Shown here one piece after another: positions 6,850-13,227 of a stretch of DNA of 18,429 nucleotides (within the stretch, counting starts at the first letter, position 1; each line of letters opens with the position of its first letter). The notes beneath the pieces are model-generated. The model was not told the origin of the DNA and did not search any database. It saw only the letters and a list, made by a program, of their open reading frames with translations. The stretch spans positions 1 to 18,429 of the forward strand of contig JASGDC010000020.1 in assembly GCA_047608145.1 (NCBI GenBank), in the 5' to 3' direction. The stretch is from JASGDC01 sp047608145 (lineage in GTDB: Bacteria; Actinomycetota; Actinomycetes; Actinomycetales; Micrococcaceae). Position numbers and translations under genes: made by a program.

Positions 6850-7797
6850 TTACATATTGACAGTAGGTTTTTCTAAGGTTTCAGTACGGCGAATATCAGG
6901 TTCAATATAGATTACTTTTGCATTTGGCACTACTGATCTAATTCGTACTTCAGTTTCATCAATTTCTTTAGCGATATGCTGTCCCGTATCTGTATTTTTA
7001 ACTGCAATTTTTACTGCTACCATCAACTCATCAGGACCCAGGTACATAGTACGTAAGTGAATAAGTTTAGTAGTCTCATCAGATGCAATAGCTTTTTCAA
7101 TTGCATCAACTTCTTCAGCACTTGCAGCTTCACCAAGTAGTAGTGATTTAGTCTCAACACCAAGTATAGTTGCCACACAAATTAGCAAGATACCAATCAT
7201 TGCAGTACCAACTGCATCCCAGATACCATTGCTAGTAATGAGTGTCATGCTCACACCAAATAGTGCAAAGCATAGACCAATTAATGCAGCAAAGTCTTCA
7301 AGCAAAATTACTGGTAGTTCTAGAGATTTAGCACCTTTGATAAATTCTGTCCAAGTTTTATCACCTTTTATTGGTTTCGATTCTCCGACAGCAGTACGGA
7401 ATGAAAGACCTTCCATAAGAATTGCCGCAATCAAAATTACAAGAGGTACCCACCACCATTGTCCTTCAATAGGGTGCGGATGATGGAATTTTTCATAAGC
7501 TTCATACAATGCAAACAAACCACCAACCGTAAATAATACAATTGACACTAAAAATGCGTATATATAACGCTCACGCCCGTATCCAAAAGGATGTTTTGGA
7601 TCGCGTTCACGCTGTGCTTTTTGTCCACCTCTTAACAATAAAAGTTGGTTACCTGAATCTGCACAAGAATGAATTGCTTCAGCCAACATAGATGAAGACT
7701 GAGTCAAAAACCATGCGATAAATTTTGATAAGGCAATACCTAAATTTGCTGCCAAAGCTGCAAAGATAGCTTTCTTTCCACCTTCGTGATTAGCCAC
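6850..7797 (-). CDS. Cation diffusion facilitator (CDF) family metal transporter
   Basis: This is a 315-residue proton-coupled metal efflux protein of the CDF family, probably exporting a divalent metal such as zinc, iron or manganese. Using the start chosen here, TM2 carries H43-x3-D47 (HSCAD) and TM5 carries E167-D168 (LLEDFAALIG). The E-D pair replaces the paired Asp or His/Asp seen in many zinc exporters, so the metal cannot be assigned. PKHPFGYGRERY (67-78) and GVETKSLLLGE are typical, and a cytoplasmic domain of about 90 residues follows. I chose GTG at 7795-7797, which has AGGAG 4 nt upstream; a TTG at 7809 would lie on or before that site. The gene sits between the methyltransferase gene and pheS, where a metal transporter is not usual. 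Confidence 0.88.
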   Translation of the reverse strand: MANHEGGKKAIFAALAANLGIALSKFIAWFLTQSSSMLAEAIHSCADSGNQLLLLRGGQKAQRERDPKHPFGYGRERYIYAFLVSIVLFTVGGLFALYEAYEKFHHPHPIEGQWWWVPLVILIAAILMEGLSFRTAVGESKPIKGDKTWTEFIKGAKSLELPVILLEDFAALIGLCFALFGVSMTLITSNGIWDAVGTAMIGILLICVATILGVETKSLLLGEAASAEEVDAIEKAIASDETTKLIHLRTMYLGPDELMVAVKIAVKNTDTGQHIAKEIDETEVRIRSVVPNAKVIYIEPDIRRTETLEKPTVNM

Positions 7798-7861
7798 ATA
7801 ACTCCTCAAAATAATAAATTGCTATATACAGCATAGCTGAAAACGGAATTAATCAACGCTT

Positions 7862-8695
7862 TTAATGCTGTTCTTTAGCTGAAACATACAGACAAATCGT
7901 TGCTGCTGTAGCTACATTTAAACTTTCTGCTTGCCCATACACAGGAATACTTACAGTTTTATCAACTTTGCTTTTAATTTCGTCAGTTGCTCCATGAGCC
8001 TCATTACCCATAACCCATAGAGTAGGTTCAGATAATGATTCTAATTCAAAAAGATTATTGGGACTATATCCATCTGTAGCTAGGCTTTGTATATTGTACT
8101 TGCTACATGATGCAATGACAGCAGTGGCATTTTGTCCTAATACAATTGGCAGATGAAACAAACTACCTGCAGTAGACCTAATAACTTTGCTATTGAAAAT
8201 ATCTACACTTTCAGCACTTAAAATTACTCCAGAAGCTCCAGCCGCATCAGCAACCCTAATAATAGTGCCGACATTGCCTGGATCACGTAGATTTTCCAAA
8301 TAAACTAATAACTTTGGGTTATTTGCTACAAGAGCAGTTATCTCTTTTGTGAAACCCTCCATATTACACTCAGCTATCCAACCTTGATGTGCATTATCTG
8401 GAGAAATCTTATCTAGTATTTCTTCAGTAACTGTGAATATCGGTAACTCAAGATCTTTTAACAAAGTGTATATATCTCTATTATTAGACTTAGCTTTAGC
8501 ACTAAGATAAATATTTCGGACTAGTCCACTGTATTGTTTATGATATTTCAAAGCTTCTCGGACACTTTGTGGCCCTTCAACAAGAAACTTTTTTTGCTTA
8601 TAACGCACAGAACGCCTAGATAACTTCGTTAAACCTTTCACACGCTCAGAGCGTGGATTAGAAATAACATTGTTATCTAGACGTCTACTGTCCAT
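7862..8695 (-). CDS. SpoU/TrmH-family 2'-O-ribose RNA methyltransferase
   Basis: This 277-residue SPOUT methyltransferase uses S-adenosylmethionine to 2'-O-methylate rRNA or tRNA. An N-terminal substrate-binding domain (about 25-110, with KFLVEGPQSVREAL) precedes the knotted catalytic domain. Motif 1 is ENLRDPGNVGTIIRVADAAG (134-153, with N141 and R147), motif 2 is WVMGNEAHG (227-235), and motif 3 is VSIPVYGQAESLNVATAA (248-265). Position directly after rplT is conserved in actinobacteria and suggests an rRNA target; the exact nucleotide cannot be read from sequence. It starts 8 nt after the rplT stop with no good ribosome binding site, so translation is probably coupled to rplT. Confidence 0.92.
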   Translation of the reverse strand: MDSRRLDNNVISNPRSERVKGLTKLSRRSVRYKQKKFLVEGPQSVREALKYHKQYSGLVRNIYLSAKAKSNNRDIYTLLKDLELPIFTVTEEILDKISPDNAHQGWIAECNMEGFTKEITALVANNPKLLVYLENLRDPGNVGTIIRVADAAGASGVILSAESVDIFNSKVIRSTAGSLFHLPIVLGQNATAVIASCSKYNIQSLATDGYSPNNLFELESLSEPTLWVMGNEAHGATDEIKSKVDKTVSIPVYGQAESLNVATAATICLYVSAKEQH

Positions 8696-8703
8696 TATTA
8701 AAA

Positions 8704-9093
8704 CTAAGCAGCTTTTTTCTTAGGTGCGTTTACATCTTCTGGAAGTGCATCTTTAGCAACTTCAACAAGCTTTGCAAAAGCATCTGGATCAGAAACTGCA
8801 AGTTCAGCTAACATACGACGGTCAACCTGAACATCAGCAAGCTTTAGCCCTTGCATGAAACGATTGTATGTCATGTTATTTGAACGAGCTGCAGCGTTGA
8901 TACGCTGAATCCAAAGACGACGGAAGTCACCTTTACGTTGACGACGATCACGGTAAGAGTATACCAATGAGTGGATTACCTGCTCTTTTGCCTTACGGTA
9001 TAGGCGAGAACGCTGACCACGGTAGCCCTTTGCGCGTTCTAAAATTACTCTACGTTTTTTATGAGCGTTAACCGCTCTCTTCACACGTGCCAC
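8704..9093 (-). CDS. rplT: 50S ribosomal protein L20
   Basis: This is a 129-residue primary rRNA-binding protein needed for early 50S assembly. It begins MARVKRAVNAHKKRR, the classic L20 start, and continues with AKGYRGQRSRLYRKAKEQVIHS, DFRRLWIQRINAAAR and the C-terminal domain; the end is a short Lys/Ala tail. The start is GTG at 9091-9093, with AAGGAG 7 nt upstream. A TTG two codons upstream would give a nonstandard M-H extension. It lies 31 nt after rpmI. In other bacteria L20 represses its own operon by binding the leader; whether that occurs here is unknown. Confidence 0.97.
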   Translation of the reverse strand: MARVKRAVNAHKKRRVILERAKGYRGQRSRLYRKAKEQVIHSLVYSYRDRRQRKGDFRRLWIQRINAAARSNNMTYNRFMQGLKLADVQVDRRMLAELAVSDPDAFAKLVEVAKDALPEDVNAPKKKAA

Positions 9094-9124
9094 GTGCAAA
9101 CTCCTTAAAAATTGTTCTTAAAAC

Positions 9125-9319
9125 TTACTTACCTAATAGACGCTTAACTGCTTTAGTATCAGCTTTAGATACGTCAGTATCGCCCTTAATACGGCGAGTA
9201 CGAGTAGAAGGCTTACCTTCTAACAAGTGACGACGGTTAGCCTGTTCACGACGCAATTTGCCGCTACCAGTTTGCTTGAAACGCTTTTTAGCGCCACTAT
9301 GAGTCTTCATTTTCGGCAT
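9125..9319 (-). CDS. rpmI: 50S ribosomal protein L35
   Basis: This is a 64-residue basic ribosomal protein of normal size. It starts MPKMKTHSGAKKRFKQTGSGK, the family hallmark, and ends KAVKRLLGK. I chose ATG at 9319 because it gives this canonical N-terminus and has GAGGAG about 10 nt upstream; an eight-codon upstream extension is not conserved. The 48-nt gap to infC contains a small CCCAA/TTGGG hairpin (9340-9351) upstream of the binding site, which might affect translation. Confidence 0.96.
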   Translation of the reverse strand: MPKMKTHSGAKKRFKQTGSGKLRREQANRRHLLEGKPSTRTRRIKGDTDVSKADTKAVKRLLGK

Positions 9320-9367
9320 TGAACCGTTTCTCCTCACACCCAAAGTTGGGCATTGTTGACTTAACTA

Positions 9368-10045
9368 CTAAGAGTCTTTCTTAGTTGAATTCTTATTTTC
9401 ATCCTGGTTAGCCATTTTAACCAGTTCTTCTGGCATTGCAGAGCCAACAGACTGTGACATCTTTTCTTTAGCTCGGTTAGCCATTAAATCTTTTTCACGC
9501 TGTGCTTTACGGCGCTTCTCAGCTTTAGCTTCAACCTTTGATTTAGTCGGAGCTAGAACCATAGACATATTACGACCTTCAACTCGTGGCTTAGTTTCGA
9601 CTGTACCGTACTCTGCTACTTCTTCGGCAAGACGATTCATCAAATCAATACCCATTTCTGGACGACTTTGTTCACGGCCTTTGAAACGAATCATTGCCTT
9701 TACTTTGTCACCACCTGATAAGAAACGAATAATATGTCCCTTTTTAGTATCAAAGTCATGCTTATCAATCTTAAGACCAAAACGAATTTCTTTAAGGGCA
9801 GTCTGAGCCTGGTTCTTACGAGCCTGACGAGCCTTAATTGCTGCTTCATATTTGTATTTACCGTAATCCATCAGTTTACAAACTGGTGGCTTCGCTTTTG
9901 GGGCAACCTCTACCAGGTCAAGGTCAGCCTCAACTGCAAGACGCTGTGCATCTTCAATTCTTACGATACCTACTTGTTCCCCAGCAGGGCCAACAAGCCT
10001 TACTTCAGGAACTCTAATTCTTTCATTAATGCGTGGTGTATTAAT
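9368..10045 (-). CDS. infC: Translation initiation factor IF-3 (ATT start)
   Basis: This is a 225-residue initiation factor that binds the 30S subunit, prevents 50S joining and checks the start codon. No ATG gives a full protein: the first in-frame ATG (9871) falls at residue 59 inside MDYGKYKYE. Reading upstream in frame gives NTPRINERIRVPEVRLVGP, the canonical IF-3 N-terminus, beginning at ATT (10043-10045) with AGGAG 6 nt upstream. ATT starts are well known for infC and let IF-3 repress its own synthesis. The N domain covers about 1-75 and the C domain about 80-165. A Lys-rich, probably flexible tail of about 55 residues ends the protein, as in many actinobacteria. Confidence 0.95.
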   Translation of the reverse strand: MNTPRINERIRVPEVRLVGPAGEQVGIVRIEDAQRLAVEADLDLVEVAPKAKPPVCKLMDYGKYKYEAAIKARQARKNQAQTALKEIRFGLKIDKHDFDTKKGHIIRFLSGGDKVKAMIRFKGREQSRPEMGIDLMNRLAEEVAEYGTVETKPRVEGRNMSMVLAPTKSKVEAKAEKRRKAQREKDLMANRAKEKMSQSVGSAMPEELVKMANQDENKNSTKKDS

Positions 10046-10250
10046 GTTTAACTCCTAGTTTCTTTCCTTAAACACCTGGAGCAAAAAGAAAACCTCTTTG
10101 CTTCTTAAACACAGCAAAAAAGGTCTACACACCAATAAGAACCCGGCCATTTGTTTTACCCAAAGGGCAACGATCGCGGGTGGGAATAAACTCCTCTTGC
10201 TGTTTCAAAATACTAACTTTTAATTGGTATTCCGATTGGTATGTGTCAAG
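10046..10250 (-). promoter_or_regulatory. infC operon leader with alternative hairpins, and promoter region
   Basis: About 200 nt separate infC from the divergent DUF1844 gene. On the minus strand the segment complementary to 10093-10102 can pair with either of two neighbours. Upstream, it can pair with 10114-10122, forming nine pairs with two G-U. Downstream, it can pair with 10080-10088, forming nine pairs with one G-U. The two helices exclude each other, as in an attenuator or translational switch. Further upstream, CACCCG and CGGGTT segments and CCC/GGG pairs near 10142-10180 suggest another folded domain. A perfect TTGACA -35 element lies at 10244-10249 on the minus strand, but the matching -10 is not clear. 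Function is inferred from position and pairing only. Confidence 0.5.
10223..10242 (+). repeat. Short direct repeat between divergent infC and DUF1844 genes
   Basis: ATTGGTAT occurs at 10223-10230 and again at 10235-10242, a 12-nt period. The pair lies next to the TTGACA element for infC and just upstream of the DUF1844 start. It could be a protein binding site shared by both promoters, or chance. Confidence 0.35.
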
Positions 10251-10258
10251 ATTACCTT

Positions 10259-10609
10259 ATGAGCAATGAAAAAGAAAACACAAATCAAGAAGTTAGAGAT
10301 ATTTCTGAAGTACCTTCAGCAGAAATTATTACCACAGCAGCAGTGCACATGATGAGTGCCGCTGCAGTTAAGTGTGGGCTAAGCGAAGGTGCTGACGCAG
10401 AAGACCTAAAAGATTTAGATGAAGCACGAAAACTTATCACTGCTTTAGCAGGGCTAGTAACTGCTGCTGCACCAGAAATCGGTGGACATCATGCTGCCCC
10501 ACTTCGTGATGGGCTTCGTTCTTTACAGCTAGCCTTTCGTGAAGCTTCAGCTGTTCCTGATGCACCTGGCAAAGGCCCTGGAGAAAAGTTTACTGGTCCT
10601 GTTAACTAA
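10259..10609 (+). CDS. DUF1844 family protein (conserved next to infC)
   Basis: This is a 116-residue soluble protein of unknown biochemical function. From about residue 15 it matches the actinobacterial DUF1844 pattern: DISEVPSAEIITTAAVHMMS, then DLDEARKLITALAGLVTAAAP, LRDGLRSLQLAFREAS, and the closing DAPGKGPGEKFTGPV. The first 14 residues are polar and variable. I chose ATG at 10259; an upstream ATG at 10241 would add MCQDYL, which looks unlike the family. Neither start has a good ribosome binding site, so a leaderless transcript is possible. The family usually lies divergent from infC in actinobacteria, which hints at a role tied to translation, but that is inference. Its stop is 2 nt from the stop of the convergent MFS gene. 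Confidence 0.85.
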   Translation: MSNEKENTNQEVRDISEVPSAEIITTAAVHMMSAAAVKCGLSEGADAEDLKDLDEARKLITALAGLVTAAAPEIGGHHAAPLRDGLRSLQLAFREASAVPDAPGKGPGEKFTGPVN

Positions 10610-10611
10610 AA

Positions 10612-11805
10612 TTAGTTACCAAAGCTAGAATAACGAATCTTTCGTAGCATAGCTCCACCTAATATTGCGAAACCAATTGCAATCAATGCTGGGAAAAAGA
10701 ATCCTGACCAAGAACCAATACCGTCAATAAACATTCCAGCAACTGGTGACCCTAATGAGGTGCCGATAGTTAATGCAGAACCTTGCCACCCCATAGCTTC
10801 GCCACGACGCTCTTCAGCAACATTGGCGGCAGTAACTTCTGTGGCTACTGTTAAAGCAGGTGCACATACAATTCCTGCCGGAATAGTTAATAATGCTAGC
10901 ACTAATGGTGTCGTAGAGAATGCACAAAACATTGTAAAGAAACCAAGTAAAGCTACTAACAAAGCTGGCGAAATTTTACGACGCACTTTACCGTAGATAA
11001 TGCCACCTGTCGCTGAAGCAGCACACCAAAGCATGAATACCAGCCAAGTTTGGTTAACTTTATCTTGTTGTTGCAAATGAGCAATGATACTCACATCGGT
11101 ACTACTAAGCACTAAGCCTGATGCAAAGGATAACATCAACACGCCAAGCAACGGCCAAGTTAGCCAAGCATACTTAGCCCGTAAAGATGGATATTTAATC
11201 TTCACTTTCTCAACTTTTGGATTACCTGAGGTAGTCGGCGGATTAATAACCCACAAAATAATACCTGCAAGTGATGAAAACAACCCAAAAGAAACTAATG
11301 CAATTCGCGTAGAGGCATTGATTGCAATGATAGTCCCTAGTGCAGGAGCCACCATCCAAATTAAGTCAGTAGTAACTGCATCAAGTGCAAAAGCTGTACG
11401 TTGCTTTACACTTTCTACCATTACAGACAGACATTGTCTCATTACAGTGAAAATTGGCAGACAGAATAAGCCAGCGATAAAAATTAGTGGAACAAATAAA
11501 TGAAAATCTGCAAAGGCTAATGTTGGCCATATAAAAGCTTCAATGATAATTGAAGGTAGCAATGTATAACGCATGCCACGATTGTCTAACATTCGTCCAC
11601 GCCAAGGTCCCGCAATTGCCTCACCAGCAGTAAAAGCCATTACTGCAATACCAGCTTTAGTGTAATTTAACCCCAGAGTATTTACTACATGTAAGGTAAT
11701 TACTACACCAAGAGAAGCTGGAGGTATTTTGGCGATTGCGCCTACTATAACTAAATTCCGTACATCACGATTTTTTAAAATATCGCGGAAAGTTGTTTGA
11801 GACAT
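10612..11805 (-). CDS. MFS transporter, substrate unknown (drug-exporter-like)
   Basis: This 397-residue protein has about 12 hydrophobic segments in two halves separated by a charged loop near residues 192-212 (PPTTSGNPKVEKVKIKYPSLR). After TM2 the loop GPWRGRMLDNRGMR is a variant of MFS motif A. The later GEAMGWQGSALTIGTSLGSPVAGMFIDGIG resembles the TM11 region of multidrug-type MFS proteins. No substrate can be assigned. It stands alone: it converges with the DUF1844 gene and diverges from the aquaporin gene. No good ribosome binding site precedes the ATG at 11803-11805. Confidence 0.83.
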   Translation of the reverse strand: MSQTTFRDILKNRDVRNLVIVGAIAKIPPASLGVVITLHVVNTLGLNYTKAGIAVMAFTAGEAIAGPWRGRMLDNRGMRYTLLPSIIIEAFIWPTLAFADFHLFVPLIFIAGLFCLPIFTVMRQCLSVMVESVKQRTAFALDAVTTDLIWMVAPALGTIIAINASTRIALVSFGLFSSLAGIILWVINPPTTSGNPKVEKVKIKYPSLRAKYAWLTWPLLGVLMLSFASGLVLSSTDVSIIAHLQQQDKVNQTWLVFMLWCAASATGGIIYGKVRRKISPALLVALLGFFTMFCAFSTTPLVLALLTIPAGIVCAPALTVATEVTAANVAEERRGEAMGWQGSALTIGTSLGSPVAGMFIDGIGSWSGFFFPALIAIGFAILGGAMLRKIRYSSFGN

Positions 11806-11830
11806 CTATCTGTATCATCTCATAAAACTC

Positions 11831-11847
11831 ACAGTTAAAACAACTGT
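11831..11847. repeat. Inverted repeat in the MFS/aquaporin divergent region
   Basis: ACAGTT at 11831-11836 and AACTGT at 11842-11847 are perfect 6-nt arms around a 5-nt spacer. The site lies 26 nt upstream of the leftward MFS start, so it may be an operator for that gene. The evidence is only its symmetry and position. Confidence 0.3.
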
Positions 11848-11866
11848 ACTTAACTTTATTTGTACT

Positions 11867-11893
11867 AACTAATCACATAGAATGTGATAGTTA
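11867..11893. promoter_or_regulatory. Candidate operator upstream of the aquaporin gene
   Basis: ATCACA (11872-11877) and TGTGAT (11883-11888) are perfect arms around TAGAA. Allowing one bulged base, the arms extend to AACTAATCACA and TGTGATAGTT. The half-sites face opposite to a CRP site (TGTGA...TCACA), so this is not a normal CRP box. It lies about 30 nt before the aquaporin start, a plausible repressor position. Confidence 0.4.
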
Positions 11894-11917
11894 TTGTAAA
11901 TAATATCGAAGGATAAA

Positions 11918-13087
11918 ATGAGTAATAAAGTCGTAGATATAGACAAAAAACAGGATGCTACTCCTGATTTGAAAGGTAAACTTCTTGCTGAAGCATTTGG
12001 TACTTTCCTATTAGTATTTGGTGGTTTAGGTGTAGGTTTACTTGCAAGTCTACAAGAAGGAGCGATGCCTGTATCAATTGCTTTCGCGCTTTCATTAATG
12101 ATTGGTATTATCGCAGTAGGTCATATCTCTGGTGGGCACTTTAACCCAGCAGTTACAGTTGGCCTTGCGGTAGCAAAACGTTTTAATACAAACGATATTT
12201 TGCCTTACATTGCAGCGCAGCTTATCGGTGCCGCACTAGCTATTGGCGTGCTTTTTACCATAACTCTTAATAACCAGCTAATTACTAGCGATGTTCGTAG
12301 CCAGTTATTTAGCAGTCTGTTAAACCAATATGGTGATGTTACACGAGTTAAATTCGGAATGGGAGCAGCTTTCCTTACTGAAACAATCACAACTTTAGTG
12401 TTTGTAACTGTTATTCTTGCTGTCACTAGTAAGAAAGCCTCTGAAGTTGCCCAGCGTTTTGCACCAATTGCAATCGCTTTTGCTCTAGGTGTTATGATTC
12501 AAGTTGCTTTACCAATTACTAATGCAGCTTTAAACCCAGCTCGCGCTACTGCTGCAGCTCTTGCAGCTCCTTCTGGTTTCACACAACTATGGTTATTCTG
12601 GTTAGCTCCAATTCTTGGTGCTGCAATTGCTGGTATAATTTTCCGTTCTATTGAAAACGCTGATGACTCTGAAGACAAACTAGTTGCTGCTGAGCATAAG
12701 TTTGCAAATAAGATTCATCATAAAGATGACCAAGCAAAAGCAGAAGCACGTAAAGAGAAAAAGGCTGAAGAAAGAGCAACTAAATCTGAGGAAGTTTCAG
12801 ATAAAAACAAAGCTAAGGAAGCAAATACAACTGATAAAGCTAAAGACAAGCTAGAAGAAGCAGAAAAGAATACTGCTGAGAAAGCTGATACTGCAAAAGA
12901 TAAGGTAACAGAAGCTAAAGATTCTAAAGAGAACAAAGACTCTAAGGAAGAAAAGCTTGAAAATGCCAAAGACAATGCAGAAGAAGTTAAAGAAAAAGCA
13001 GCTGAAAAGTCTGAATCGCTAAATAAGTCTTTTAAAGATCGTATTCGTAAGATTAAAGAAGACAAAAAGGATAATGACAAGAAGTAG
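11918..13087 (+). CDS. Aquaporin/MIP-family channel with long charged C-terminal tail
   Basis: Residues 18-245 form a complete six-helix MIP channel for water or small neutral solutes. NPA boxes are at 76-78 (GGHFNPAVT) and 206-208 (ALNPAR, with R209). Aligned by eye with E. coli AqpZ, the aromatic/arginine filter reads F56, I194, A203, R209; the His and Thr of the strict water filter are replaced by Ile and Ala. Residues 246-389 are a tail of about 145 residues rich in Lys, Glu, Asp and Ala. Residues 263-371 contain no aromatic residue, Cys, Met, Gly or Pro, and 11-residue steps are visible from 319 to 373. The tail should be cytoplasmic, since both MIP termini are. AAGGA lies 5 nt before the ATG. 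The gene is monocistronic with its own terminator. Confidence 0.9.
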   Translation: MSNKVVDIDKKQDATPDLKGKLLAEAFGTFLLVFGGLGVGLLASLQEGAMPVSIAFALSLMIGIIAVGHISGGHFNPAVTVGLAVAKRFNTNDILPYIAAQLIGAALAIGVLFTITLNNQLITSDVRSQLFSSLLNQYGDVTRVKFGMGAAFLTETITTLVFVTVILAVTSKKASEVAQRFAPIAIAFALGVMIQVALPITNAALNPARATAAALAAPSGFTQLWLFWLAPILGAAIAGIIFRSIENADDSEDKLVAAEHKFANKIHHKDDQAKAEARKEKKAEERATKSEEVSDKNKAKEANTTDKAKDKLEEAEKNTAEKADTAKDKVTEAKDSKENKDSKEEKLENAKDNAEEVKEKAAEKSESLNKSFKDRIRKIKEDKKDNDKK

Positions 13088-13096
13088 CATTTTCTA

Positions 13097-13134
13097 GAAA
13101 ATAGTGGGTTATTGAAAAGTAACCCACTATTTTT
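13097..13134. terminator. Rho-independent terminator after the aquaporin gene
   Basis: 14-bp perfect stem AAAATAGTGGGTTA (13098-13111) with its complement at 13120-13133, plus a closing G-U pair and an 8-nt loop, ending in TTTTT. It begins 10 nt after the stop codon. The flanking A and T tracts could also allow leftward termination for the yigZ operon. Confidence 0.88.
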
Positions 13135-13158
13135 ATGCCTAAATTACAATAAGTTAAT

Positions 13159-13216
13159 GGCGTCTTTCCTTACAAAAGGAGCCATAATATCTATACCAAT
13201 TGTAAGGAATGACACC
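13159..13216. repeat. 58-bp imperfect palindrome downstream of the yigZ-type gene
   Basis: The arms 13159-13175 and 13200-13216 pair at 15 of 17 positions; the inner ten bases TTCCTTACAA/TTGTAAGGAA are perfect, with a 24-nt centre. The ends read GG...CC like a small inverted-repeat element, but no target duplication is seen at its flanks. On the minus strand it starts 12 nt after the yigZ stop and could be a 3' stabilising hairpin; it lacks a T tract, so it is not a standard terminator. Confidence 0.6.
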
Positions 13217-13227
13217 TTTTGCACAAA

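Noticed and set aside
10604..10617. AACTAAAATTAGTT palindrome between the DUF1844 and MFS stops
   Set aside because: It is formed by the two convergent TAA stop codons and is too short and A+T-rich to be a terminator.
12718..13080. 120-residue minus-strand open frame rich in Ser, Leu and Phe opposite the aquaporin tail
   Set aside because: It is the antisense shadow of the Lys/Glu/Ala-rich tail; the composition follows from the sense codons, and it lacks a ribosome binding site or family resemblance.
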